Part shown: in pieces, positions 1 through 13,900 of the stretch
Numbering within the stretch: position 1 is the stretch's first letter
How the letters are laid out: every line of letters starts with the position of its first letter
Origin: Prinia subflava
Taxonomy: Eukaryota > Chordata > Aves > Passeriformes > Cisticolidae
Direction of reading: 5' to 3'
Length of the DNA: 64,000 bases
NCBI RefSeq assembly: GCF_021018805.1
Contig: NC_086248.1
Location: 60,021,485-60,085,484 of the forward strand
The notes under the pieces: generated by a model
Seen by the model: the letters and a program-made list of their open reading frames with translations, nothing else
Told to the model about the DNA's origin: nothing
The model's database searches: none
Position numbers and translations under genes: made by a program

Positions 1-3000
1 TTTAGCTCTCAAGCAAAAAGAGATGACAATTTAAGTTTTTCTCTACTTAAAAAATGTCACATTAGTTGTTTTACTAATGCATTTAGTACTTGATTGTCAC
101 CAAGGCTGAACTTTCTCATCTCACAACCTCAAATCTCCTCAGTCTTTGTATACAAGTATTGTTCTGAGACAGTTAAAAGTACACACCTTTTCTTGGTTAG
201 ATGCCCATGCATAAAAGTTTCTAGGTTATTTCATGTAGTCATAACTCTTACTGTAATAACAAACTATAATAGGTGTGTAATTAAATATGTGAATGAAATA
301 CAGTAATCTTTGCTAAGACTTTTACTTGTAGAAATTGGTTGATAGAAAAATTCCTTGCTAAAAAACAATTCCAGGTTACAGCTGAAGTGTTCTCAGACCA
401 CTGAGAACATATTGTGCTAGGCTGGATCACTCAGACTTCTGCAAGGAATTGTGTGCAATCATTCTATTTTATACACTGTGGTTATTAATATTTTTGCTGT
501 TATGGTTTGTTTTCCATATTTAATTGCTGTTTTTCCAGTAAACTGTTATCTCAAAACATAATCTCTGCCTTTTGTCTCTTTCTTATTGGAAGAGGGTGGG
601 AGCAATGGAAATGGCTGATTGGAGCTTAAGTTCCAGCTTGTTTTAAACCACAATAACTGGTGTCACCTCTAGAAGGGGTCTCCAACTAAGTCTTGCATAT
701 TCTGCAAGAGGAAAAGTGAGCATTCCAAGCTTTCGTCTATTCATTCTGCTTATTCCAGCCCTCTCATGCCGTTGCAAGTTAGGTAAGGCCTGCAGGAAGA
801 GAATTCCTTCTTATGGTCCTAACAAAGTTCACAAAAGAGATGTGAGAGAAGGAGCTGGAAGAAAGTTTTCTGTTTCTGTGAATGCCTGACACCCACTGTG
901 GGACTCTCCAGTCTCTTTGTCCTTTGATGTGCTGAAGTTGTCCCTGGAAGATATTTCTGATTACTTACCACAAAGGTACTCATGTAGCAACAAGGGATTA
1001 TGAGCACCACAATTAAGGCAGTCCTTGAATGCAGAAAGAGGATGGAATATGGAGAGCACTTGTATAAATAGCGATAATAAAACTTTAATGACCTCTTAGA
1101 CCTTGGGCAACTCCATTTTTGTATTGGAAGCTGGTCCAAGAATCTACTAGAGAAGTTCTTAATCTATTTTCTTTCATTCCTCCAGAATGAGAGCACTTGA
1201 AAAAAGTCATAAACAAAATAATGCAGAATTTTGGAGTGCTGGAGAAACGCTTTATTTTGAGAATGGCAGCAATCCACCATCTGCTTATTTCATCATTCAA
1301 CTGTGTCTCAAGCTTACATGGAGAGCCTGCTAATTTTGAAGCCAATGAAACATTCAGCACAGATTCAACAGGTCAGGTGGATGCCAGAGAAAGATCAACT
1401 GAGCATCGGAAGAAGCTCAGGGTCAGGTTCTGAGATCACTTTTGCAGAGACACCATCATGGGTTCAGTTGGAGTTCTTCTCTTGACTTCAGTTCAAGAGA
1501 ACTTCTTCTCTTCAGCTTCAGTTCAGGTTCACCTGCCAGCATTGCAAGGGTTGAAACAGTTGTGTCTGTAACAATGAAAAAGCATATTCACTAGTGGAAA
1601 GTTAATTTTACAGACTTGCTGAGCTCATTCATAGATATTAATTATTTACTGGTTCTATGTTCAGGTTTTTATAATTTAAAAATAACTCCCTTTAAAAGGA
1701 AGTACAGTCTTATTGAGCTAAATATTTTGTTACTAGTTTTACATTATGGCATCGTGTTGTGAAAAACAGGATCCACACCATGCTCTTGAAATGCCACACC
1801 ACTCAATTCTGAGACAGAAAAATCTATTTGAATATTTCACATCAAATTAAGATAAATAAAATGACAAGATGTAAACGTCCAGATTACATTGTAAAATGAT
1901 AAGGAAATGTAACACCCAAAAAAAGGGGTTAGAGGCAGAAAATCTTGTATTTTCCACCCTGCTGGAAGTATTTTCATACCACAAGGCCTCTATTCTTCAG
2001 CTAGCTCTCAAAGACACTGTTTTCTATTGTTTGTTAGAATAAAATGTTTATTTTTTCTGGTACACTACCTCATAAGGATCCTAAATAGATGATAGGAGCT
2101 CATTGCACCAGGCACTGTACAAACAAACGCAGTGACTTCACTCTCTCAGGAAGATTTTTGTGACCAAATAAAATATTGAAGAAAATAAATTAGCAAATAG
2201 GAAGAAGTTTAGGGAATATAACAGCAGAGAGATGTACATTTGTGCAGCCACAATAATTTTAGAAGCCATGAGCTGCAAAAAAAAAAATACAAAAACTGTT
2301 ATGAAACCTCTTCAGTATTAACTCTGTACAGGCCGTGTAATATGGTTTCTTGCTCTTTGATAGTAGAGGCAATACATTTTTAGAGTCCCTGTTTTGAGCA
2401 AAATGTTTTGCTCACTTCAATATTTTCACTCAATGTGAAATAAACCTGAATATTACTTCAACTATTTCTTGTGGTAGAGCCAAGTAATTCAGATGTGGGG
2501 GAAATCTTCCTGTTTATGTCAGTCTACCACTGTGGGTTTGTCAGGCCACATTTTGACCAGAAACAGTATTTTTCTTGCTACCATTTCAGTAATGCTGTGT
2601 AGCGAAAAGTAAATGCTCAAAGAAGAAAGACTTCACGTTAACAAAAAATCTGGCTGAAATTTCTGTCCAGACTGCTGAGTTCTTTCCTAACATAACTCAG
2701 GAAGTACAAAGATCCATGGCATTCTATATTGTCATAGCAGATGGCTAAAAATCATTATATTTATTTAAAGTATTAGGATTTCTTTTAATGCTCTCTTCTG
2801 ACGTGCCTTTTTATTTGTGAGCCACTTAATCAACTCAGGTCACATTGTAAAGTGCTAGCTGTAGCCATCCACACTAGAAAGGTTATTTTTACTTGACAAT
2901 TTTGACTTTCACTTGATCATGCCATTTTAGGTGCTAGAGCATTTATAAGAAATACCAGTTAATGCAAATTTTTGGGTTAAAATTTGAGGAATGCCAGGAA

Positions 3001-6000
3001 TGATGAGAATCAAGACTACTCTTGTTTACATTATCTGCTGGCTTCTGTAGAAATGGGGATTTTCACACTTGCAAGTAGGACTTAAAAATAAAACCGCAGA
3101 CTCAGTACTACCAGGAGCTGCACTTTTCATCCATTTATTGTTGGGAATTTTAAAGAATTGTGAAACATTGGTATTTTCGTGAACTTGGTCTTGTTCATCC
3201 AACACCCAAGTGTCTGTGTTGGAGAACGTTCCCTTGAGGATAATTGTTGTTTGAATCCTAATTAGGTGCTCTGATGTTCCAGTTTTAAGCATTAAGTATC
3301 CCCGAGTTAAAATATGGAAAGCTTTGTCACTTGCAAGAGATCCCACAAAGATAATCATTAAAAATACAACATACATTGATTGGAACCCAGACTTTTTTAC
3401 TCTGAGAAAATAAATACAAAATAACTTAAATCTTTGAGAAGCACACTGGTGGCTGTTCATTGCCACACCACGTTACTGTCTGTGTCTCCTTTGCAATAGT
3501 TAATTTATGGTCTTGTCAAACCCACCCATGGACTAGGAGTGACACAGAGCCTTATGTCCCCCACAAGGGGAGATCACAAAACAGGAGATGTGCCTAGGTT
3601 TTCCTTTCCTGCTGCCACATGTGTTTTGCAGGACAGTTTAAAAACATATGTTTACCTCATCTGGACCACTGAACAATGTGTTAGAATTAGATGAGGTCCT
3701 TGAACTCCTCATCTTCCTTGCTTGTGTCAGGCAAGTCTGTTGCTGGCTGATCCCTCAGAAATAAGCAATACCCTTTATAAGTGCCTCATAGCTGTGGTGG
3801 ATTGTTTATGCTCCCAGAAAGTGTGACATGAAAAAGGATGACAGAGAGGAAACCTTTTAGCCTCAGTTCTCTAGTTTCTGTCTTTCGAGTCCAGAGGTAG
3901 GATTTGAGTCTGGAAGCTCAAGCGTGAAAGGATTTCTGTCTTCATATGTGGGAAGGGGATTTATAAAATGCAGAAGGCAGAAATTCGGGATGTGAATGTT
4001 GGGCCAAGCTTTGTGACCACTGGGTGCCACTCTTGTTCCACGACGAGTGAACGGCTGTGACTTCAACAAGGACCAAAAAGTTTACTAACTCGACTGAATG
4101 TCCTTATGTTGAGTCGGGCTGCCAGAATACAAATGCCGTATATTCTGCCTAGAGGAAATAAAAAGCAGAAGGTCAATGATAGACGCTTACAGTAAGCAAG
4201 AAAGGAAGATTCAGCAAGCAAAATCCAAGAAGTAAAAACCTGGAAGTTCAGGTCTGCTGAATATACCACATGTAAGGGTATGTTGTTAATCACAGTTGAG
4301 AGCTCCTAAGAAGGCAATGTCAGAATTTGTATTTTCCTAAGGAGAGGGTGAAGAAACTTATTTAAAAATCTGTTTTTTTTAAAAAAAACATTTAATTAGC
4401 AGATTTTAAGTCAGCTTTTTGCATCTCATGCAGCTGGCAAAACAAAACATAGTGCCTCTGTTTGAACCATAATGTTTCTATCATTAGGGTGCTGTAACAA
4501 CCACAGCATTCTGATCATGGATTTCTAAGGGGACAGGCAACCACTACTGTAGTACTGAGTATGGGAGAGTAAAGCTAACTGAAATGATTTCTCTGTCCAG
4601 ACTAAGAGAAGTGCTAAACAGAAATAAAAGATCATCAGCGAGACATTGCTCCCCTAATCAACAATGCAAGATTTTTAAATAAATACACCGAGGCTTTACC
4701 TGGCATAAATTGCTACAGTTCTGTTAAAAATGTGGTGACAGCAGTGATTCCTAAAAGGTGGGAATACTCTTTAATTCTTTTATGTCATGTTTGATTTGAT
4801 TTAAAACCAAAAATGTTCTAGCGTCTTCGAAAATGCAACAGTGAACTGCTCACTTCCAGATAAATTCTGTCATTCTGTGGTCTGAAAATGGAGGTGGACT
4901 GAGAGGGATTTTTTTCTGGCTCTTCACTTGTGGAATTCTTGTTTGAAATTAATTTGGACCCACAGCTCCTCTTGGACTGCTAATGAATGTGTCTGTTTAG
5001 CCCTGTGTATTAAATAGATACTATTCAATATTGTATTCAAAGCTTAGAATGGATTTTTTTGTATTGTAGTTACACCTAAAGGCCCCCAGCAGAACTTTAG
5101 CACATGAGAAATTGTACTGGTGCAGCAGAAGATGTGGTGTCTGTCAGGGAAACCTTGCCATGTGAGTCCAAAAGAAGAGGTGGAAGTGGATGCTGACAGA
5201 TTAAGAGAATAAGAAGGCACGGAGTCAGCACTGGTCAGCATGACAAGCTGTGGTCTCAGGAAGGCAGCTTTTTTTTTTACAGAATCATAAAAGAAGGTAA
5301 CAGTGATGGAACTCTGCTGATATTTGCAGGAAGGGCAGAGGGGACAAACATCAGGGTGCTCCTTTGAAACATGGGCTGCTCTCATGAGCCATGGCCTCTC
5401 ATAATAACTAAGTTTCCAGGAAGCAGCCTCAGATGTATTTGTACAGAGGCAAGTAGCATATATTGCAACATAAAAGATGAAGCAGTGGAAAATGTAAAGA
5501 GAGGAGGGTTTTGGGCAAAGCAAGAGGTAGGGAGATAGTGTTGAAGGATGGATATGACAAGTGGTGTAAGGAGGCATTTATAAAAGCCAGGGGGAAGGTT
5601 GTTTAATTTTGCAAAATATGAAGAGTTGAGAATTGGATGAGAATTTTAGCTCTATTTGTGAAAAGGTAACTTAGAGATTTTATGCAGACAGATGTGCAAA
5701 ACAAAGGTTGGGGATGAGGCCCAATTAGATGTCCAAGGTGATAATCTGATTATATGAGTAGATGGGAGCACAGTGATCAGAAAAAGATTGCTAGGAAAAA
5801 ACATTTTAAGGAGGTTTTTGTCCAGGCCATGCCATTCCAGGCCTCATTCTGGGCACAGAGGTACACACTGGAACCTTTAGCTCTTGCTCCCCGCTCTGCT
5901 AAGAATAAAGTGCACCAAGATTGGAAAGAACTTGCAAGAGACTCCATATATTTGATAGCAGAAAGAATTTGGAAAGTATTTGAAGGAAAGGAGTAGTTTA

Positions 6001-7550
6001 CTAGGACTGAAGCTGTAAAACAAGGAGCATATGAAAGCTAGGATCTGGCTGCAATTTAGAAGGACAGATGAGTATTGGAGAAGATCCAGCCAAGACTGAA
6101 GGTTTATTGCTCTAAGTCCTGTGGAAACTTTGGTTCTGTGTCAAATAAAAGACCTTAAACAGGAATTAAAATCAGCAGGAGCCCAAGAGATGGTTTCACC
6201 TGGGTAAGTAGCTCACTGACTTGTATCATCACAGTAGTGAACCAAGACATCATAAGAAGAGTGGAAATAGGGCATTGGGAGACTTTGGGGTGTAGATAAG
6301 TGGCTTACATTTGGTATGAGAGAAATGGAGACATCTTTTGATTAAACTGACAGCAACCGGGCTGCACAGGGTCTAAATACCTTTGTAGCTATTACTAAAG
6401 CCTGCAGTCAATTATGTGACACTGCTGGAGAAGGAGTCCTTAGAGACTTGAGGAGATCTCTGTGCAAGGACTCAGTTTGCAAGGCAGTGTATCACGAGAT
6501 AGGTCCAAATACCCATAATATCAGAGTACCTCATCTGCAAGTTCCATCTAGTCGTAGCAGCAGGATGTAGAACAGATACAGCTGATATAAGGGCTAGAAG
6601 GAAATTTAATGTAACTTTTATTTTTCAAGAATAATAGACCTTGCCAATATCCATTCATTAACTCCAGACTGGTTTTTTTAATGTCTGTTCTCCATGTCTC
6701 TTAAATGAGTCCAAGCATCAGAGTGGGACAAATTTAGCTACTTCATTTTTTAGTACCCTTCTAGTAATCAGTACAAAAGGCAGCTACTACAAGCTAAAAC
6801 AATTGATACTTTCCAAATATCTTAAATAAACTATATTCTGCAATGGTTTCTTGGTTGTCTTTGATAACTACCTCACAAAGTGTTTTCTTACTCTTAGCCA
6901 GTGAGTATATGAGTTATTTCATATACTTAGAAAGGCACTCAGCTGATGTGGCTATAAGCACATCTGACAATGTCTTATCCTTAACCAGTCATTTCTTCTT
7001 TAAGAGAAGGTACACAAGCTTCCTCTTTGAGATCTATAATAGGTTTTCTCTGAGGAGTCATGTAGGTCCTCTGCCAAGACCCGTTTTGAATTGCTAAGGT
7101 TAGTTTGGACAGCGCAACCTTGGATTTAACACATCTTCCTTGTTTTCCATAATTGCAGTAGATTATCATGGCCCCATTTCCCCACTAAACAAATGACATT
7201 TCCAGCCTCTACAGCGACCTTGGTATCTCAAATGAGACATGACAATTACTGACACTAGAGAGTTGCTTTTCATCAGAAAGCAAATATCTTATTTTTGGTA
7301 AGTAGCTCAATACTGAATTACATCACCATTGAGAATACCGTGTAGGATGTAGGTTATTGGCAAAGGCTCCAGCTCTGGGCAACTTCTCTGTCAGACTGAG
7401 TATAAATAATTTTGGTCCCTATTTTTTCTCTACAGGTGCAATAGTCCATGGTGCTGCTTTATGTATAATAGTGAAAAGGCAGGAACTTACATAAATGGCG
7501 CTGAGACTTGTAAAATTGCAAACAGGAAATACAGCATTGTCTTTATAGTG
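1..7550. other. 3' flanking DNA, no recognisable gene
   Basis: AT-rich intergenic sequence. Only unsupported ORFs are present; the longest is 177 codons on the minus strand at 5044-5577, in a stretch that is purine-rich on the plus strand. Small symmetric sequences occur at 388-409 and 4371-4390. No exon of a known neighbouring gene was recognised. Confidence 0.6.
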
Positions 7551-7945
7551 TCACAGAATCATGTAAGCTGGAAGGAAGCTGCTGAGATAACCTAGACCTG
7601 TGTTTCAGTTTGTGCCCATTTCCTATTGTCCTGTCACTAGGATCCACTGAGAAGAATTTGGATCTCGTTTTCTTCATTTTCTCTCATCAGGTGCTAGAGA
7701 CACTGACAAGATTCCTCTGAGCTTTTTCTTCTCCAGGCTCCCTCGGCCTATTCTCTCATGCTCCAGATCTATAATTATTTTAGTGTTCCTTTGCTGGATT
7801 CAGTCTGGTAAGTCTGTATCTTTCTCATTCTGGGTAGAGCAGCACTGGATCCACCATTCCAGATGTGTCTCACTGGTGCTGAGTAGAGGGGAAGGATCAC
7901 CTCCCTCAACCTGCTCTTCCAAATGCTGCCCCAGATGCTATTGCA
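7551..7945 (-). mobile_element. CR1 LINE 3' fragment (antisense)
   Basis: The plus strand reads TCACAGAATC, the reverse complement of a CR1 3' end. It continues with TGTGCCCATTTCCTATTGTCCTGTCAC, GATTCCTCTGAGC, CTTCTCCAGGCTCCC and CAGATGTGTCTCACTGGTGCTGAGTAGAGGGG in order. These match the reverse complement of the RT end and 3' UTR of avian CR1. Heavily mutated and 5'-truncated, as most CR1 copies are. Confidence 0.88.
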
Positions 7946-10900
7946 ATTGAATGATCATGTTTTAATTGAATAGAGATCTGCTGTTTGGAGGTTCTGGTCA
8001 ATTCTGTGCTATTCTCAGGACATCTACCTTTTACTGGGGATCCTAAAGGGAATAAACTGGCATCTCATTTGCTGGTCATCTCTAGAGTGAGCTAAGCAAC
8101 GTGAACTAAGCTCTTGGAATTTTGCCTATGCCAGAAACGCATGTGGTTTCCAAGCCAACCTGAAGAGACTTCCAGCATACACCACTGTCCTCCATTCTGG
8201 ACATGATTTTCATTGTTTTGAAAATTCCTTGTTCGTTTTTTAGTAGGAGAAAAATATATTTTCTTCTAGGCAGCTACACAAGTGCACATAACTTGATTAT
8301 TGATCCATAGATCACAGACAGGCTCTAGGCAGACTTTCTCAAGTCTCAACCTACACGCAGTAGGGTCACAGCCTTTTGCCACCATCACCTTGTCTGGCAT
8401 CAGTATCAGTGATTCTTTGGCCACATGGGAGGATCCACGGCTGCATCCAATAAACCTGCCTTGGGTCTGTTATCAGCTTTGGGAGTTCTGACTTGTCTGC
8501 TACCTGTGTATTTCCACTGTAGTTCTAGAAGTTCTCCATCAACCTTTGAGATGCAGCTACTGGTAATCAACATGAGGATCCATAGACATTAGTGTTTGAC
8601 TGCTCTTTGTGAAATCAATTCAAGACCTCTCTGCCAGGGTGCTCACCTCTCCTAAATCGCTTTTGTTATCTACCATGATTCCCAGTGTGTTCAGACGGAG
8701 AAAACACAATCCAGCGCAGAAGGAGGAGCAGCCTAGAAGTTCAGGAGAGATTGACAAACTTAAGAGCTCAAGACCTTAGGCTTTTGACTCCTTTGGTTGT
8801 TTTGAAGCCCAAGTCAAAATTCCTATCAATTTTCTATGTGTTTTTCTATTTCTATGTAATTTTTCCAGAACTAAAGACATTGCCAGAAGCAAAATTTTCC
8901 TTTGTGTGACACTAGATAGAAAGGTATTTCAAAATCAATGATTCATCAGGGGAACATGTTTCTGAGTGAGTTGTACAAACTCGTGAGCTGCAGTGATGAT
9001 GTTGTCTTGAATGAGAGTCTGAAAAGAACATTCCCTGCTTAAATTACCAGTAGACATCTGCAATCACTTTTCTACAGCCAGGCATGGCACCTCTATGCCC
9101 TGTGCCACACACAAAAACAGCCCATTCACATCTGAGACATTTATGGGCCTCAGAGATCACTCTGAAACATCTGTAAAGGAGCTGCTGCCATCTTAGTATT
9201 CTCTCTCTTTGTGTGACATATCTGAAAAAGAATTATTGCTAGACCTCCACCTACTTTGCAGCCTCCTGCAGCTTGTGTTGCCCTACCACCCATTCTGCTG
9301 TTGAGCAAGGCCTTGTTGTCTGTGTTTGCTCCACTTGGGGACTGATCTTCATCTCTTCTGACTATGACTGGATTGCCAAAGCCATGCTGGTTTGAATCTC
9401 TTGAACTGACTCAGTTTACATGTCACTACAAATGCAAACACCAAGAAAAAGACAATAATCCCACTTCAAGGCAGTCTGAACAAACCTTCCAGCTACTCCT
9501 GGTAGATGGAAGAACTATGCTTCAATGAAAAATGGTCTCTAGAAATGCTGTGCCCCTTCTTGCATTTCCTCTGCCTCTCCCTTTGCTTTGACATCTTCCC
9601 AATTACAGTGTGCTGGTTCCCAACCCAGCAATAGCCCTCATGCCTTTGACATGGCTTAGTATTGAAAATACTATTCTATATGTCACATATTTATGTCACA
9701 TGGATGCCTGCATCACATTGAAAGTCAATGTGATTTAGTCTCTTAACTCAATTCCTTTTGAAATGTTACCTTTGATAATCCCATGTATTTGATGAAAAAT
9801 CCAGTTCTAAATATAATTTTGATGTAGTTGATAACCTAGACAACTAAATGTTACGATTTTCAGCTGCAGTAGCATCATTTAGAGACATTAGCACATGTGA
9901 GTTTTATAGCCATATTCATCTGATCATGCTCTCCCAGCCTAAACACACACTGAAATCTTACTCTTGTCTGTTTCAGAAAGCAAAGTATCCAAACAAGAGG
10001 ATGGAGTAGTGCAAACAAAACATAAAGACTTGTGAAAGCCCTGTCATGGACAATGTCCCAAGTTACAGTCATTTTGCTAAATGTGAAAATAACTTCCAAA
10101 TACTATAGATTCATAGTCATTTTAAGAATAGTCTATGTTTTTTCCTACTCCTAAGGTGAAGGGGTCTGCTCATTCTAGCCTTGGTTTTTATTTTAATATT
10201 TTCATGTTTATTTTCTTCCAGACATCTGCACATAAAAATTATTCTGCTGAAAAAATGGCATAGTTGACACTGTCAGTACTGTTGTTGGGCTTTGATACTT
10301 GGATATTCAAGTCCTTTACTGAAGCAGCTATGTAAGACTGAGCTGACGAAAGTGCCTTTTCTAGAGCTTCTAAACAGGGATGTAACAAGATAATGTGAAG
10401 ATAATGAAAGGATGTTTTTTGCAGAAAGCACATTTGCAATATAAAGTCATTCTGTATTTAAATATCTTAGGTAATCTCTGGGTTTAGGGAGATTTTTACT
10501 TTAATTGATCATTTTTTCCCCTTCCCATATCACAGTTTAATCATGTACCCCATGCTTTTAGAGTGACTGGGTGGAATTTTAAGTGGCAGCATACTAAAAA
10601 AGTAATTCAGCTGTGGAGCTGCTATAATTCTGATGGTTTGGGTTCAACCCTACATGTGAGCATTAATTAGCTTCAGTTCATGAAGCAGGCTTTCAATGAC
10701 TGAATTTCTAGATTGATATTGTCTTTTAGAATAGTTTTCATTCCTCATCTTAACAGTATGCTCCAGTGCTTTGTGGTGCTGGCAGCCAGTGGAGTTGAAC
10801 TTACATAGTAAGGTATGAATTACATTTCCCCTCTCAAATTTATTTTATTAAAAGGGAATTTTGAAAATACATAGATCCCTTTCCTCTGATGAGCCTTGGA

Positions 10901-13900
10901 TCTTTGTACATGATTTACCAATCAAAAGCAATAGGATAAAATCAGCATAATAAAATGCCTTCTGTTCTATTCTTCTCATCACAACTGCAAACGTTCATAA
11001 ATGTTTTCTAATTACTTCTGCAGAGGGTGAAGTGTTCTAAATCCTTCCTAAAACTAGCATTAACGTAATAGAAAATACTAGAGAATAGAATGTGAAGGAA
11101 TTAATTTACTCATGTAAACAGTGTTATTGCAGACACAGCTTTAATATGGGCACACCTTTAAGTTGGGTAATAATCAAACGCATTGGTCTGGGTGACTATG
11201 GAGCCAATAAGTGAAATGATAGAGAGTCACAATGAAAATTTCATATCTGGTTATGTTAGAATTTATTTTAAGCTGTTAATGGAGGATAGATGTAAGAAAT
11301 AACCAGGTACCCCTTTGCAGCCTTAGGAAATTCGCGAAGTACAGGCAAAGTGACAGAAATCAGAAAGCAAACAAATGTGGTGTTGACTCAAATGCTCATA
11401 AAGTTGATGAGTGCATCCCAGGAAGCTGAAGCAGAATGTTGCTAATTTACCTAGCTTTATTATTTTTATTGTATATTCTCAACAAGAATTGTTTAAAGAG
11501 GAGCTTTAATACTTGAAAATTTTCTGATCTGCCCTACCTGAAAGTGAAATCTTGGCTTTCCTGACAGTGCAATGCTGTTCTGTCTGGTACTCAGCTGGAT
11601 CCTGTTATGCGAGGCAACAAGCATTTTCCTGCGTTCTTTCCTCAGAGTAGGATCAGGCTTGAGTCCAGCATCAAAATCTATGTTCAGATATTTAATAATA
11701 CTTCTTAGTAATAACCTCAAACCTTGTTACTTTTCTGATAATTTTTTTGTTTGTTTTAAATCTCCTATTTTAACACAGAAATCATTAATGGTCTGTCAGA
11801 GGATTTACTTTTCATGTGCATCATTTATATCACAGATAGAATTCTAGGAGTAAGCAAGTATGAATCATACTGGTCCTGAGAATCAAAACACTTACCTTTC
11901 AAACCATGCTGCTCAGTAACAATAGAACTGAAAATAATTCAAATCAGTTTTGTGCTCATTCAGAACTTTTAAGGGTCATGTCAAATAAATGTAATACAAT
12001 CTATAGGAGAAGGAGATTGCTGTAACCGTTCAAGCTATAGTGCTTGTCCTGAAAGCCTGTTTAATCCTTGTCCTGACATTCTTTTGAGAGCTTGAGGCAA
12101 CCACTGAGTGTTTCTGTGACTCAATTCCTCATCTAAATCTGCAAGTAATAAATTATCCACCTGGCAATGACATTATGAGAAAACATACATTCAAAGCATT
12201 TTGAACGCCACTTAGACTTTATTCATGGCTATCTATATGTATAGCAATAGTACAATCAGTATGTAGCAAAGCAAGTCAGACAGCTTAGAATTTTTTTTTG
12301 AAGTTCAATGTTTCAATATTTGCAATATATCATTCAGCACTGGTATTGACTAAAATCCGAATTCTGCTCTCCTCATTTTGGCAAAAACTCTGGTTAATTT
12401 TGTTGTGTGGACTCCAAAGTTTTGGAGTGCTACAGAATGCTGAGCAGATACAGTTTCTTTTAGTTTTGCTAAAAGCTCTTTCAGTTCAGCACCTCCCAGC
12501 AGCAGACCATTTTTAAAGTATTTTCAGGCTCCTTTATGAAAGCACAATGTTATAGAAGGATGATGGACTTGCTCAGATAGATGTAGGGTGGCCAGCATTT
12601 TTTATGCTTGATGCTTCTTACTGTAGATACATCTTTGTAGTGCAAAACACAAAATAGTTGATGTACATCCCTGTCAGAGAAATTGTACTTGGGCATGTTT
12701 GTATTACACAAAGTCCAGTTCAGTGAAATCTATCTGTTCTCCCTATGATTTGTATTTGAAGTAACTTCAGTGTTGACCAGTATCACAGCATACATTTGTT
12801 TGTTTCATCCTCAAACCTTTGATAAATTCAAAGTTGTCCAACTGTGCCTCTTAACTATCTTCCTCTTGCCAGCCTGGTAAGGAATCTAAAAAACAGTGAT
12901 CTTAAATGGCTAACTCTGCATTGGTATGCATTCTGCATAGCCCTCTGAATTTTCTTAGCAGCACACAAACTCAGAAAATTACATGGATATTTTACTAATA
13001 TTAATGAGCAAATAGTGGGCATTCTTCAATCTAAACATTTTTATCTAATTGTAACGTAATTGTATGGTAATGTATAATTAATGAGTGTGATACGCTGCAG
13101 GTTGATTATGTGCCTGAGACCTCTTGAATTTAAGTTTGTCTCTCATTTTTTTAACCTTGATGAATTCCTAGAAACACGAGAACAAATACATTGTGCTTCT
13201 TACAGTAGGAGGGAATTGTGTGTGTGATATCAAAGCAGATAGGTATCTGCAAATTTCCTGTGTGCATCCACACTGCAGCTCCTGTGTGTTAACTTGGGCT
13301 TGGGCACACATCCATATCTTTGCTCACAAAGTCCCATTTAGTTCACTTTTTTGACAGTAATTATTTCTGTGAAGGTTTTTGCAGCCTTAGACAGCAGCAG
13401 GAGGAAAAAATGTTGCTTTTGTGCAAAGAACCTGTCTCCAGAGGTTCAGCATTTAAGGCAGTGATACTGGGGAATGGTCAGCAGTGCACTGGAGACCAGG
13501 AATTGTGTCTCAGAGGCCAGGCTCTTATCTGTCCCATCTCCTTATTCGCATATATACACAGAATGAAATGTTCAGATCTGCATATTCATCGTTTGGCCAA
13601 AATAAGATAAAAGCTCTCCCCAAGCCTGCTTTTTTTTTTTTTTCCTTAATAAAAGCTATAAGACCATTAAAAGCTAGGCCTTTTATTAGAGTGTGTAAGT
13701 GCAATCTTATCTGTGTACCTTAAGGTGAGCGTGACTGTAAGTTATCTTTAATATTCAGAATTGCTGTACCAGAGAAATGGTCTCTAGACAAGCACCAGGA
13801 CAGTCTGGTAGTGTAATAGCTGAATAATAGAGATCAGCCTTCAGGACCCAGCCTTCCGCCTGACATCAGTCCTCTGTGCATCAGCTTCAAAGGAAACCAT

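Noticed and set aside
3026..3466. 146-codon minus-strand ORF with a hydrophobic, signal-like segment
   Set aside because: No recognised domain; roughly one ORF of this size is expected by chance in 64 kb of this composition. Homology search could change this.
4371..4390. Perfect palindrome TGTTTTTTTTAAAAAAAACA
   Set aside because: A T-run next to an A-run; such low-complexity symmetry is common in AT-rich DNA.
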